Below, one piece after another: positions 1-5,060 of a stretch of DNA of 22,945 nucleotides (position 1 is its first letter; each line of letters starts with the position of its first letter). Location: positions 1 through 22,945 of IMG/VR virus record IMGVR_UViG_3300006916_000420; one strand, 5' to 3'. The DNA comes from a virus. The position numbers were made by a program, and so were the translations under genes. The notes under the pieces are model-generated. The model saw only the letters and a program-made list of their open reading frames with translations, was not told the origin of the DNA and did no database searches.

Positions 1-54
1 GAAGCTAGTAAGTAGAAGCTAGTAAGTAGAAGCTAGTAAGTAGAAGCTAGTAAG
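1..54. repeat. 14-bp tandem repeat (about 3.9 copies)
   Basis: The unit GAAGCTAGTAAGTA is repeated at 1-14, 15-28 and 29-42, with a 12-base partial copy at 43-54, all without mismatch. The array starts at the first base of the window, so more copies may lie to the left. It lies in non-coding DNA next to the large inverted repeat. Its role is unknown; it could be an iteron, a genome-end repeat or an assembly edge. Confidence 0.95.
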
Positions 55-63
55 AAAAAGACC

Positions 64-176
64 TGTTCCTAGAGTGTAATTTTTTGGAACAAGGGTGGAA
101 CAAAATAAGTTTTTAAAATCAATGAGTTACCCTTGCTTGTTCCTAGAGTGTAATTTTTTGGAACAGACTTGGAACA
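64..176. repeat. left arm of large inverted repeat with phased TGTTCC/GGAACA boxes
   Basis: The arm contains two copies, 74 bp apart, of one module: TGTTCC (64, 138), then an AGTGTAATTTTTT core, then GGAACA (86, 160) and a second GGAACA (97, 171). Start-to-start spacings are 22 and 11 bp, two turns and one turn of the helix. The same design in reverse orientation is found at 414-527. The spacer between the modules also matches, sharing AAAATCAA followed by a GTTA-containing stretch. This looks like a multi-site operator or origin complex. No gene is credible here. Confidence 0.9.
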
Positions 177-413
177 GACTTAAATATCTGATTTTAAAGG
201 CAAAACTAAAGGCAAAGTCCTGTTATATTATATATTATTAAAAAATAATAAAGACCTATTTTTATATACTACGAAAATTCTTTTCTTTTTTTGTTTTTTT
301 CTCTTTTTTCGTGCTTTTTTGCTTGTTTTCATAACTCCTCTCATTATTTTTTCAAAAATCACAAAAATAGCACCTTAAATCCCTCGTATCCCTTTATCCA
401 TCAGGGTTTCGAC
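177..413. other. AT-rich, T-tract-rich centre of the inverted repeat; candidate origin or unwinding region
   Basis: This is about 237 bp of non-coding DNA between the repeat arms. It holds two copies of AAAGGCAAA (196-204 and 208-216), an almost pure A/T stretch at about 222-270, and a pyrimidine-rich stretch at about 277-335 with several runs of T. An AT-rich, easily melted segment flanked by phased protein-binding boxes is the usual look of a replication origin, but a divergent promoter region would look similar. A 100-codon open frame across 291-593 is dismissed because it is low complexity and crosses the repeats. Confidence 0.5.
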
Positions 414-527
414 TGTTCCAACCTTGTTCCAAAAAATTACACTCCGAGAACAAAAACACCTAACTACTTGATTTTATTGGTCGAATCTGTTCCACCCTTT
501 GTTCCACTTTTTTACACTTCAGGAACA
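414..527. repeat. right arm of large inverted repeat
   Basis: This arm is the reverse complement of the left-arm design: TGTTCC at 414, 425, 488 and 500, GGAACA at 522, and a degenerate AGAACA at 447. Start-to-start spacings are 11, 22, 12 and 22 bp. The two modules are again 74 bp apart. ATTACAC or TTACAC, the complement of the AGTGTAA core, lies between the boxes. The arm ends 5 bp before palindrome site 1 and 34 bp before the -35 box of the first promoter. Confidence 0.9.
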
Positions 528-531
528 GACT

Positions 532-547
532 TGCCGACATGTCGGCA
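532..547. repeat. 16-bp palindrome, site 1 (perfect)
   Basis: This is a perfect copy of TGCCGACATGTCGGCA. It ends 13 bp before the -35 box at 561, in the position of an upstream activator or repressor site. The same arrangement is seen at site 3. Confidence 0.95.
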
Positions 548-560
548 CACCCTTGAAATA

Positions 561-589
561 TTGACAAAGTGTAATTTCTATGATAGACT
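561..589 (+). promoter_or_regulatory. sigma-70-type promoter P1 with AGTGTAAT spacer
   Basis: The -35 box TTGACA (561-566) is an exact consensus match. A 17-bp spacer contains AGTGTAAT (568-575) and ends in an extended -10 TGA (581-583). The -10 box is TAGACT (584-589). P2 at 1295-1323 has the same 29 bases with one difference. P1 would start transcription near 596 and drive the rightward early genes from 665. Confidence 0.8.
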
Positions 590-601
590 GTAATTAATGA
601 G

Positions 602-625
602 TGGGAAAAGCAACTCCCAATTTTT
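602..625 (+). terminator. short hairpin and T-run just after P1; possible attenuator
   Basis: Stem TGGGA (602-606) pairs with TCCCA (615-619) around an 8-base loop and is followed by AATTTTT (619-625). It starts only a few bases after the predicted start site of P1. The stem is short, so it is weak evidence for termination. P2 is also followed by a hairpin and a T-run, which makes an attenuation role more plausible. Confidence 0.35.
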
Positions 626-630
626 CAACC

Positions 631-646
631 TGCCGACATGTCGGCA
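631..646. repeat. 16-bp palindrome, site 2 (perfect)
   Basis: This is a perfect TGCCGACATGTCGGCA in the leader between P1 and the first gene. It ends 18 bp before the start chosen at 665. Its internal ATG is in frame with that gene but lacks its own ribosome site. Confidence 0.95.
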
Positions 647-664
647 ATAACTTACAAGGTAAAA

Positions 665-835
665 ATGATGATTAAAACAAAACGATTTACACCAAAGATG
701 TGGAAACAAGTACGAGGTACTATATTTCCAAAATACAACACACCATCTTATATTGGGTTAGGTGTTACATTGAGAAACAATACAACTTCACTTAACCATG
801 AATTAACCAAGAAAAAATATAGGGGGTACATGTGA
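665..835 (+). CDS. small basic protein, first early gene, unknown function
   Basis: This is a 56-aa protein rich in lysine and threonine, which I do not recognise. It is the first gene after promoter P1. I chose the ATG at 665 (the ATG at 668 is equally possible) because AAGGT at 656-660 gives a ribosome site. The in-frame ATG at 638 lies inside the 16-bp palindrome, has no ribosome site upstream and probably only looks like a start. The gene ends with an ATG-TGA that overlaps the GTG start of the next gene, so the two are probably translationally coupled. Its basic charge would fit a nucleic-acid-binding peptide, but no motif supports that. Confidence 0.55.
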   Translation: MMIKTKRFTPKMWKQVRGTIFPKYNTPSYIGLGVTLRNNTTSLNHELTKKKYRGYM

Positions 836-960
836 AAGAGTTATTTGAAATTTTTGAAGGGGTTAGTTGTAAAGAACTAGCCCTGTATTTTCTAGGTAGC
901 ATTGTAGCGATACCATGCATTTGGTTTATTATATGTGTAATATTAACTTTTGGAGGGTGA
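832..960 (+). CDS. tiny single-pass membrane protein, unknown function
   Basis: This is a 42-aa protein with a GTG start preceded by a strong AGGGGG ribosome site at 821-826. The start overlaps the stop of the previous gene. Residues 1-16 are polar and acidic. About 17-40 form one hydrophobic helix with two cysteines. The protein ends in GG because its last codons contain the GGAGGG ribosome site for the next gene. Small inner-membrane proteins in early phage regions often act on the host envelope or block superinfection. That is a general possibility, not something the sequence shows. Confidence 0.6.
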   Translation: MKELFEIFEGVSCKELALYFLGSIVAIPCIWFIICVILTFGG

Positions 961-961
961 T

Positions 962-1120
962 ATGACAAAAGAGGATAAGGTGCATTTAGGGTTTCTTAAG
1001 GAACATTTAAGAAAAGGATTAATTTGGTATATGGGTAGTTATACTGATGAATATGTAATAAAAACCTTGAAAAATAGGTTTAAGTATACTGACAAACAAA
1101 TCGAAAAATTAAGGGGGTAA
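962..1120 (+). CDS. small hypothetical protein
   Basis: This is a 52-aa protein of unknown function, charged and probably helical, with no recognisable domain. The GGAGGG ribosome site at 952-957 lies in the end of the previous gene and the ATG follows its TGA by one base. The 3' end holds AAGGGGG, the ribosome site for the next gene. The tight head-to-tail packing (832-1298) indicates one transcript from P1. Confidence 0.6.
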   Translation: MTKEDKVHLGFLKEHLRKGLIWYMGSYTDEYVIKTLKNRFKYTDKQIEKLRG

Positions 1121-1121
1121 T

Positions 1122-1298
1122 ATGTTTTTTATTTTATTTTTAATGTTGTATGCGTATGGGGTTATGGCACTAGCAAGTTATGACATCTTGACGCAAACTG
1201 AATTAGGTTTAAATCTTTTTGTAGCCTTTGCTCTCATACTTTGTTATGTAGGCAGAAAAATATACCTAGCCGACAAGTCGGCAGGTGAGAAAGATTGA
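1122..1298 (+). CDS. small two-helix membrane protein
   Basis: This is a 58-aa protein with hydrophobic segments at about residues 1-19 and 29-46 and a short charged tail ending GEKD. The tail residues ADKSA are encoded by palindrome site 3. The TGA stop (1296-1298) lies inside the -35 box of promoter P2, so the end of this gene and the next promoter share bases. The AAGGGGG ribosome site is at 1111-1117. Function is unknown; two tiny membrane proteins in one early operon suggests action at the host membrane. Confidence 0.6.
   Translation: MFFILFLMLYAYGVMALASYDILTQTELGLNLFVAFALILCYVGRKIYLADKSAGEKD
1268..1283. repeat. 16-bp palindrome variant, site 3 (centre CAAG)
   Basis: GCCGAC-AA-GTCGGC keeps both half-sites and changes only the centre. 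It encodes ADKSA at the end of the 1122-1298 gene and ends 11 bp before the -35 box of P2, mirroring site 1 and P1. Confidence 0.9.
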
Positions 1299-1323
1299 CA
1301 AAGTGTAATTTCTTTGATAGACT
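1295..1323 (+). promoter_or_regulatory. sigma-70-type promoter P2 with AGTGTAAT spacer
   Basis: TTGACA (1295-1300), a 17-bp spacer with AGTGTAAT (1302-1309) and an extended -10 TGA (1315-1317), then TAGACT (1318-1323). It differs from P1 at one base in 29. It would start transcription near 1330 and drive either a short RNA ending near 1404 or, with read-through, the 1428-2908 genes. Confidence 0.8.
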
Positions 1324-1329
1324 ATATAC

Positions 1330-1404
1330 ATACTAAACATCAGAGAGAAGCAAGTGGAGTTTGAGAGGTGATGGGTTGTAGGACTTTTGAACTCCACATT
1401 TTTT
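1330..1404 (+). ncRNA. candidate small RNA or attenuated leader downstream of P2
   Basis: The predicted P2 transcript meets an intrinsic-terminator-like structure. Stem GTGGAGTT (1354-1361) pairs perfectly with AACTCCAC (1390-1397) across a 28-base loop, followed by a run of six T (1399-1404). The product would be about 75 nt. It could be a free small RNA, or an attenuator controlling the GP88-like gene whose ATG is at 1428. I match it to no known RNA family. The ends are estimates from promoter spacing and the T-run. Confidence 0.45.
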
Positions 1405-1427
1405 ATTAACTATTTAAGGTAAAACAA

Positions 1428-2180
1428 ATGAATATTATTACATTCAAGCCGACAGGTCGGCACAAGTGGTCAGGGTATACACCCAAGCCAAACAACAAAT
1501 TAAAATATCTCAATGCCAACTTTGTAAGATTCCATTCGCATGGTGAAATTGAGAACGATTATTCTTTTATTAATTGTGTGACGATTGCAAAAAACAATCC
1601 GAATACTACCTATACTTTGTGGACTAAACGAGCCGAGATTGTTGATAGAGTAAAAGCACAACTCAAGGAACTTCCTAGCAATCTTCTATTGATATACTCA
1701 AACCCTGTTGTGGGTGTACCTATGAGCAAACCACCTAGAAATTTTCATGGGGTGTTCAATGTATTTCCAAAGAGTGCCGATAAGTCGGCAAACAACATCA
1801 ACTGTGAGGGTAAATGTATTGAGTGTCGAGTGTGTTATTCCGATAAACTACATGATGTAAAAGTTATCAACGAGATTCAAAAAGGTAAAGAGATGCAAGT
1901 CGGTGATATTGTATGTGGTGGATGTTATTCAGATAAGCATATCAATCAGTACAGAAAAACGATAACTAAACCATTTGATAACAATTCTTATTGGCTACAT
2001 GATGGGGTGAGGACTATTGAAGAATTGAATGAGCATGTACATACTACGATTGGTCAAGGTAAGATGACGCAAATCAATAGTATCAATTCAAATACAACGA
2101 CAAACCCATACTGTATCAAGATGATGCAGAAAGCTAGAAAAAAAGCGATAGAGATTGCACATGAAAGGGGGATAGCATGA
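1428..2180 (+). CDS. GP88-like cysteine-cluster phage protein, apparently permuted
   Basis: This 250-aa protein resembles the phage GP88-like family of unknown function. Visible motifs are VRFHSHGEI (33-41), a TLWTK strand (63-67), LPSNLLLIYSN (82-92), a cluster C126-x3-C130-x2-C133-x2-C136 ending CYSDK, and a second motif CGGCYSDK (163-170) followed by N-QYRK. From memory, family members carry a CYA-type motif plus MYKN near the N-terminus and the second cluster near the C-terminus; here both lie after the FRxH and LPxNL blocks. The cysteines suggest a metal or Fe-S site. The ribosome site AAGG lies at 1416-1419. The gene overlaps the next by 4 bp (ATGA). Palindrome sites 4 and 5 lie inside it. 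Confidence 0.6.
   Translation: MNIITFKPTGRHKWSGYTPKPNNKLKYLNANFVRFHSHGEIENDYSFINCVTIAKNNPNTTYTLWTKRAEIVDRVKAQLKELPSNLLLIYSNPVVGVPMSKPPRNFHGVFNVFPKSADKSANNINCEGKCIECRVCYSDKLHDVKVINEIQKGKEMQVGDIVCGGCYSDKHINQYRKTITKPFDNNSYWLHDGVRTIEELNEHVHTTIGQGKMTQINSINSNTTTNPYCIKMMQKARKKAIEIAHERGIA
1447..1462. repeat. 16-bp palindrome variant, site 4 (centre CAGG)
   Basis: GCCGAC-AG-GTCGGC at 1448-1461 keeps both half-sites. It is read as KPTGRH near the N-terminus of the GP88-like protein, 21 bp after its start codon. Confidence 0.85.
1775..1790. repeat. 16-bp palindrome variant, site 5 (centre TAAG)
   Basis: TGCCGATAAGTCGGCA has perfect six-base arms TGCCGA/TCGGCA and a changed centre. It is read in frame as SADKSA in the GP88-like protein, just before its first cysteine cluster. 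Confidence 0.9.
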
Positions 2181-2716
2181 ATATGTTTATTACTGAAATG
2201 TACAAGGATGCTTGGAATAAATTTGCTAGATTCAAAGCAGTAACAAATATTGCAAGGGCTATGCCTGATAAGTTAGCAAGTAAGATGGTACTAGAACAAG
2301 GTCAGATATTATGTACAGCACATAGAAAATGTGATGAAGTTGACAATGACAAAGCAGTTGACCAGCGATTGTATAAAATTGCTCATGTCAATCACCCTGT
2401 ATGTATATGGGCTAGAAGTAGTACAGGTAATTATAGATTTTCTTATCTTTTATTTGTTGCATTAGGTCGAGAGTTTTATTATCGTAGAGGTAAGCACCAT
2501 AAGACTTTTTTGGATTTACATGAGCCGTTGAAGAAACCACCCTATCATTTACCGAATGGGAACTTCACCGAGCCACCACAATGTATGCCTGATGAGTACA
2601 AGCATAAAAACTATGCAAGGGCATATCGTAACTATATTATGTACGATAAAGATTACTTATCATGGGATTGGGGCAGACGACCTCCAATGTGGTATTTAGA
2701 TTCTATTATGGTGTAA
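2177..2716 (+). CDS. conserved phage protein of unknown function (KMVLEQGQ / THR-HP-W motifs)
   Basis: This 179-aa protein resembles a family found in many phage genomes. Recognisable blocks are KMVLEQGQILCTAHR (36-50), HVNHPVCIWARSSTGNYR (70-87), a KxHK-type block near 105, QCMPDEYK (137-144) and a C-terminal AYRNY...DK...W-RRPPMWY. The conserved His, Arg, Glu and Trp residues suggest an enzyme or nucleic-acid-binding protein. Some database members carry repair-glycosylase names, which I cannot confirm. The start overlaps the GP88-like stop (ATGA at 2177), so the two proteins are made together and may work together. Confidence 0.6.
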   Translation: MNMFITEMYKDAWNKFARFKAVTNIARAMPDKLASKMVLEQGQILCTAHRKCDEVDNDKAVDQRLYKIAHVNHPVCIWARSSTGNYRFSYLLFVALGREFYYRRGKHHKTFLDLHEPLKKPPYHLPNGNFTEPPQCMPDEYKHKNYARAYRNYIMYDKDYLSWDWGRRPPMWYLDSIMV

Positions 2717-2719
2717 GCT

Positions 2720-2908
2720 ATGAGAGGATATAATGGACTGGCGAGAAATATGAAAATAGTTAGTATGATTTACAGGGGGTACAAGTATGTGCCTAAAGAT
2801 AAACAGATACAGGATACAAAAGGGGGTTGTATTAATGTACCTAAAAAATTTACCACACCAAGTCAATTCAAAGACGAGGTAGAAAAACTCATTGCTCGTA
2901 AGAAGTAG
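2720..2908 (+). CDS. small basic hypothetical protein
   Basis: This is a 62-aa protein, lysine-rich, with no motif I recognise. The start at 2720 follows the previous stop by three bases but has no clear ribosome site. The in-frame ATG at 2750 is an alternative and would give 52 aa. It is the last gene of the P2 block: a hairpin (2967-2991) and palindrome site 6 separate it from the next gene. Confidence 0.5.
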   Translation: MRGYNGLARNMKIVSMIYRGYKYVPKDKQIQDTKGGCINVPKKFTTPSQFKDEVEKLIARKK

Positions 2909-2966
2909 GTAGGTTGCGAGGGTAAACAGAAACCTATCACACTTTCATTTTTTACCTTAACAGTTT

Positions 2967-2991
2967 TCCTAGTTTCTGTAAAAAACTAGGA
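2967..2991 (+). terminator. 9-bp hairpin at the end of the P2 block
   Basis: TCCTAGTTT (2967-2975) pairs with AAACTAGGA (2983-2991) around a 7-base loop. Only ATTT follows, so it is a poor intrinsic terminator as read. A T-run lies upstream (2948-2953). It may instead be an RNA-stability or processing hairpin. Palindrome site 6 begins 3 bp later. Confidence 0.35.
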
Positions 2992-2993
2992 TT

Positions 2994-3009
2994 TGCCGAC
3001 ATGTCGGCA
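2994..3009. repeat. 16-bp palindrome, site 6 (perfect)
   Basis: This is a perfect copy of TGCCGACATGTCGGCA in the 134-bp gap between two genes. It lies 33 bp before the chosen start at 3043. Its ATG is in frame with that gene. Confidence 0.95.
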
Positions 3010-3042
3010 GGGGATACTATTAATTTTTTAAGGAGAACAATT

Positions 3043-4140
3043 ATGGAAAGAATATCCGACCATAAAGTAACAGACCTTACTTACGATAAGGCATTGGAGT
3101 TATTTAACAAGCAAAATAAAGTCAGGGGTTATCCTGATTCGTATCGTAGGTCTGATAAATCTTACAGGGTGGCAATCAAAGATGATGTAGAGTGTGGTGG
3201 ATACATTGATTTTTGGCAGTTTGATAGTGACATGAGAGCAAAGAATATACAACAAGAATTGTATACTCGAAGCAAAGACGACACACTTGTACCTAGATAT
3301 AGTTATTGGCATGGAGATGAAGACTATAGTGATTATACTAGAGAAGATTCACTAAATCAAAAACCCTATGCATTTTCACCTACTCTTAATAGAATGAATG
3401 GTCTTGTTAGAGTGTATAAAAATAATTTTATTATGGCTAGTACAGGCTCACCACATGTACCAAATTCTTGGGGTAGAGCTTTCGTGTCTAATCTTTTAAA
3501 TAGAGATTGGTATGTTATACAAAGGCACAGTAAGTATGACTACTTTAAACATACAGATGGCAAGTATTATTGTACTAATCGTAGTGGGTTACAGCTCCAA
3601 GATGGGTATTTAGTTGATGCCTATAGACCAAGAAAAGTAAACTCAAATTTCTATACTGAAGTTGACTTTAAAAAATATGATGAGATATTAGAGCCATACT
3701 ATAATTGGTTAAAGGATGTAATGTCTACCTGTACTGACAATGAGATACCTAAATTTGAACCTGTAGGTTTGAATTGGGAAGATTTTTCTGTGCGTGGAGT
3801 GTTTAAAAAGTATATGAGAAAAACCATAGATAAACTTAAGAATGGTGAATGTACAGATGACGACTATTTAGATTTAACTTGTGTTTTATTAGAGTTTGCA
3901 CCAAGCAAATGGGAACAACATGGTGTGTTAAATGTTAGAGATAAAGATGTATATGATTATAAAACATATAGAAAAACCAAAAAGTTTGTACCTATGAGTT
4001 TGCTACGAAATAATGTGGCACACTTCTTTACTTTGAATGATGATGAAAAAGAAACAAGTGTGTATTTAGAAGTTGGGGTAGGCAAAAGAGCATGGGATAC
4101 CGAATATCCACATGACCATTGGTCGCACAAAAATCAATAG
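3043..4140 (+). CDS. 365-aa hypothetical protein
   Basis: I do not recognise this protein. It is rich in aromatic residues and aspartate (many Y, W and D, such as YWHGDEDYSDYTRED), with no transmembrane segment, coiled coil or nucleotide-binding loop. The central part (about 120-200) contains several aromatic blocks that may form a beta-rich fold. I chose ATG 3043 because AAGGAG (3030-3035) precedes it by 7 bases. The in-frame ATG at 3001 lies inside palindrome site 6 and has no ribosome site. The gene is followed by a GAGGAG ribosome site and the small gene at 4152. It is one of the larger unknown genes in the early half. Confidence 0.75.
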   Translation: MERISDHKVTDLTYDKALELFNKQNKVRGYPDSYRRSDKSYRVAIKDDVECGGYIDFWQFDSDMRAKNIQQELYTRSKDDTLVPRYSYWHGDEDYSDYTREDSLNQKPYAFSPTLNRMNGLVRVYKNNFIMASTGSPHVPNSWGRAFVSNLLNRDWYVIQRHSKYDYFKHTDGKYYCTNRSGLQLQDGYLVDAYRPRKVNSNFYTEVDFKKYDEILEPYYNWLKDVMSTCTDNEIPKFEPVGLNWEDFSVRGVFKKYMRKTIDKLKNGECTDDDYLDLTCVLLEFAPSKWEQHGVLNVRDKDVYDYKTYRKTKKFVPMSLLRNNVAHFFTLNDDEKETSVYLEVGVGKRAWDTEYPHDHWSHKNQ

Positions 4141-4151
4141 AGGAGAAAACT

Positions 4152-4352
4152 ATGGAAGATAATGAATCTATAATTAGAACATTTGTAATAAAACTAGATA
4201 TGCCTATCGTCTTTATAACAAATGCAACAAAAGAACAAGTCCTTAATGCTGATGATTCTACAATGTCTGATGAATGGTGGGCTACCCTAACTGCACAAGC
4301 GTTAGAAGAAAAGGGTTATATTTGTAAATATTATATTGGGGAGATGATATGA
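4152..4352 (+). CDS. small acidic protein, paralogue of the 10192 gene product
   Basis: This is a 66-aa acidic protein. Its C-terminal two thirds align with the 58-aa protein at 10192-10368: an IVF/LVI strand, TKE/PKE, a DE-containing helix, then KGYICKYYIGE against RGYKCEHYFGE. The two are therefore likely paralogues from a duplication. ATG 4152 follows a GGAG site at 4142-4145; an upstream in-frame ATG at 4119 lies inside the previous gene. The stop overlaps the next ATG (ATGA). Function is unknown; the small size and GY-C-YY-GE signature would suit a protein-binding effector. Confidence 0.6.
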   Translation: MEDNESIIRTFVIKLDMPIVFITNATKEQVLNADDSTMSDEWWATLTAQALEEKGYICKYYIGEMI

Positions 4353-4705
4353 AAAACACACCGACACCTGTCGGTACGAAAAAGGTTCGTATAACGATAA
4401 ACGGGAAAAATCTCCAAACAGTAAAACTCTATAATGATTTTGTTGATTGGATACTTTCTGACTACAGTCGTGAGGACTTGATAGAAATGTTAGGTGGTGA
4501 GGAAACAAAAGAAGATGTTGCATTAAGTGTCGCAGGAATGTTTCCTAACGAGTATATTGAAAACTATGCAGAAATTGAGCCATTCATTGATGAGGAAAAT
4601 AAAGGGAAAGATTTTATTTATCGTATTCAAGAAGAGTGGGAAGTTAAATTTGTAGATAGAAAAAGAGCCGATATATTTAAAAAGTTTCAAAGGAGAAAGC
4701 TATGA
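4349..4705 (+). CDS. 118-aa hypothetical protein
   Basis: Unrecognised. It has an N-terminal basic, beta-like segment (KKVRITINGKNLQTVKLY) followed by an acidic helical region with the FVDWILSDYSREDLIEML block, and a basic C-terminus. The first codons after the start contain palindrome site 7, read as TPTPVG. Start and stop both overlap the neighbouring genes as ATGA, so it is translationally coupled to both. The AGGAG near its end serves the next gene. Confidence 0.6.
   Translation: MKNTPTPVGTKKVRITINGKNLQTVKLYNDFVDWILSDYSREDLIEMLGGEETKEDVALSVAGMFPNEYIENYAEIEPFIDEENKGKDFIYRIQEEWEVKFVDRKRADIFKKFQRRKL
4360..4375. repeat. 16-bp palindrome variant, site 7 (ACCGACA-CC-TGTCGGT)
   Basis: Both outer bases of the core change together compared with the consensus (G-C pair to A-T pair), so the symmetry is kept. 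It is read as TPTPVG at the start of the 4349 gene. This is the most divergent member and could be coincidental, although its placement fits. Confidence 0.65.
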
Positions 4706-4869
4706 GTAAAATGAAAGAGATACATATAGATATTGAAAATATCTTTGGAAGTTTGGAGACTTATAACGAGGTTTGTTATGAGTTGGATATTGATGAGCAA
4801 GATGATGTCTACTATAGACCATATGATGTAAAAGCTATTGTAGATAGAGGGGGTAATATGAATGGCTAG
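4702..4869 (+). CDS. small acidic hypothetical protein
   Basis: This is a 55-aa acidic protein with no motif I recognise. ATG 4702 overlaps the previous stop (ATGA) and AGGAG (4691-4695) gives a good ribosome site. The last codons (RGGNMNG) contain the AGGGGG site for the next gene, whose ATG at 4862 lies within this gene, an 8-bp overlap. Confidence 0.55.
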   Translation: MSKMKEIHIDIENIFGSLETYNEVCYELDIDEQDDVYYRPYDVKAIVDRGGNMNG

Positions 4870-5002
4870 ATTATCGAACTACTATAGAAAACTGAAATAT
4901 AGTGGAATCTTGCAAAGTGTAATATTCTATGGTACAATAGTAGTATTAATTATGGGGATAATTTTTTCTATGTTCGTGTTGTGGGTAATGATACGAATGT
5001 AG
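4862..5002 (+). CDS. tiny single-pass membrane protein
   Basis: This is a 46-aa protein with a basic N-terminus (MARLSNYYRKLKYSG), one long hydrophobic helix at about 17-44, and a short RM end. By the positive-inside rule the N-terminus should be cytoplasmic. AGGGGG lies 8 bases before the ATG. Promoter P3 is embedded in the coding sequence. It is the third tiny membrane protein in this half; function is unknown. Confidence 0.6.
   Translation: MARLSNYYRKLKYSGILQSVIFYGTIVVLIMGIIFSMFVLWVMIRM
4910..4938 (+). promoter_or_regulatory. sigma-70-type promoter P3 inside a small gene
   Basis: TTGCAA (4910-4915), a 17-bp spacer with AGTGTAAT (4916-4923) and extended -10 TGG (4930-4932), then TACAAT (4933-4938). 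It has the same design as P1 and P2, with the AGTGTAAT box one base closer to the -35. It would start transcription near 4945 and drive the AAA+/VWA cassette from 5052, with palindrome site 8 in its leader. That it also encodes protein weakens the call slightly. Confidence 0.6.
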
Positions 5003-5011
5003 ATTTCAACC

Positions 5012-5027
5012 TGCCGACATGTCGGCA
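5012..5027. repeat. 16-bp palindrome, site 8 (perfect)
   Basis: This is a perfect TGCCGACATGTCGGCA in the leader of the AAA+ gene, 24 bp before its start. In RNA it could fold as a six-pair hairpin with a CAUG loop. Confidence 0.95.
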
Positions 5028-5034
5028 ACAAACA

Positions 5035-5060
5035 AATAAGGAGAACTTAACATGGCTACA
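5035..5060 (+). repeat. 26-bp direct repeat, copy 1 (ribosome site and first codons)
   Basis: The stretch from AATAAGGAG through ATGGCTACA is identical to 7532-7557. Both copies contain the ribosome site and the start MAT of a cassette gene. Confidence 0.95.

Noticed and set aside
291-593. Open frame of 100 codons on the plus strand
   Set aside because: Low-complexity, crosses the T-tracts, the inverted-repeat arm, palindrome site 1 and promoter P1, and has no ribosome site.
2340-2370. TTGACA at 2340 as a promoter
   Set aside because: No acceptable -10 box at 16-18 bp spacing, and it lies inside a conserved gene.
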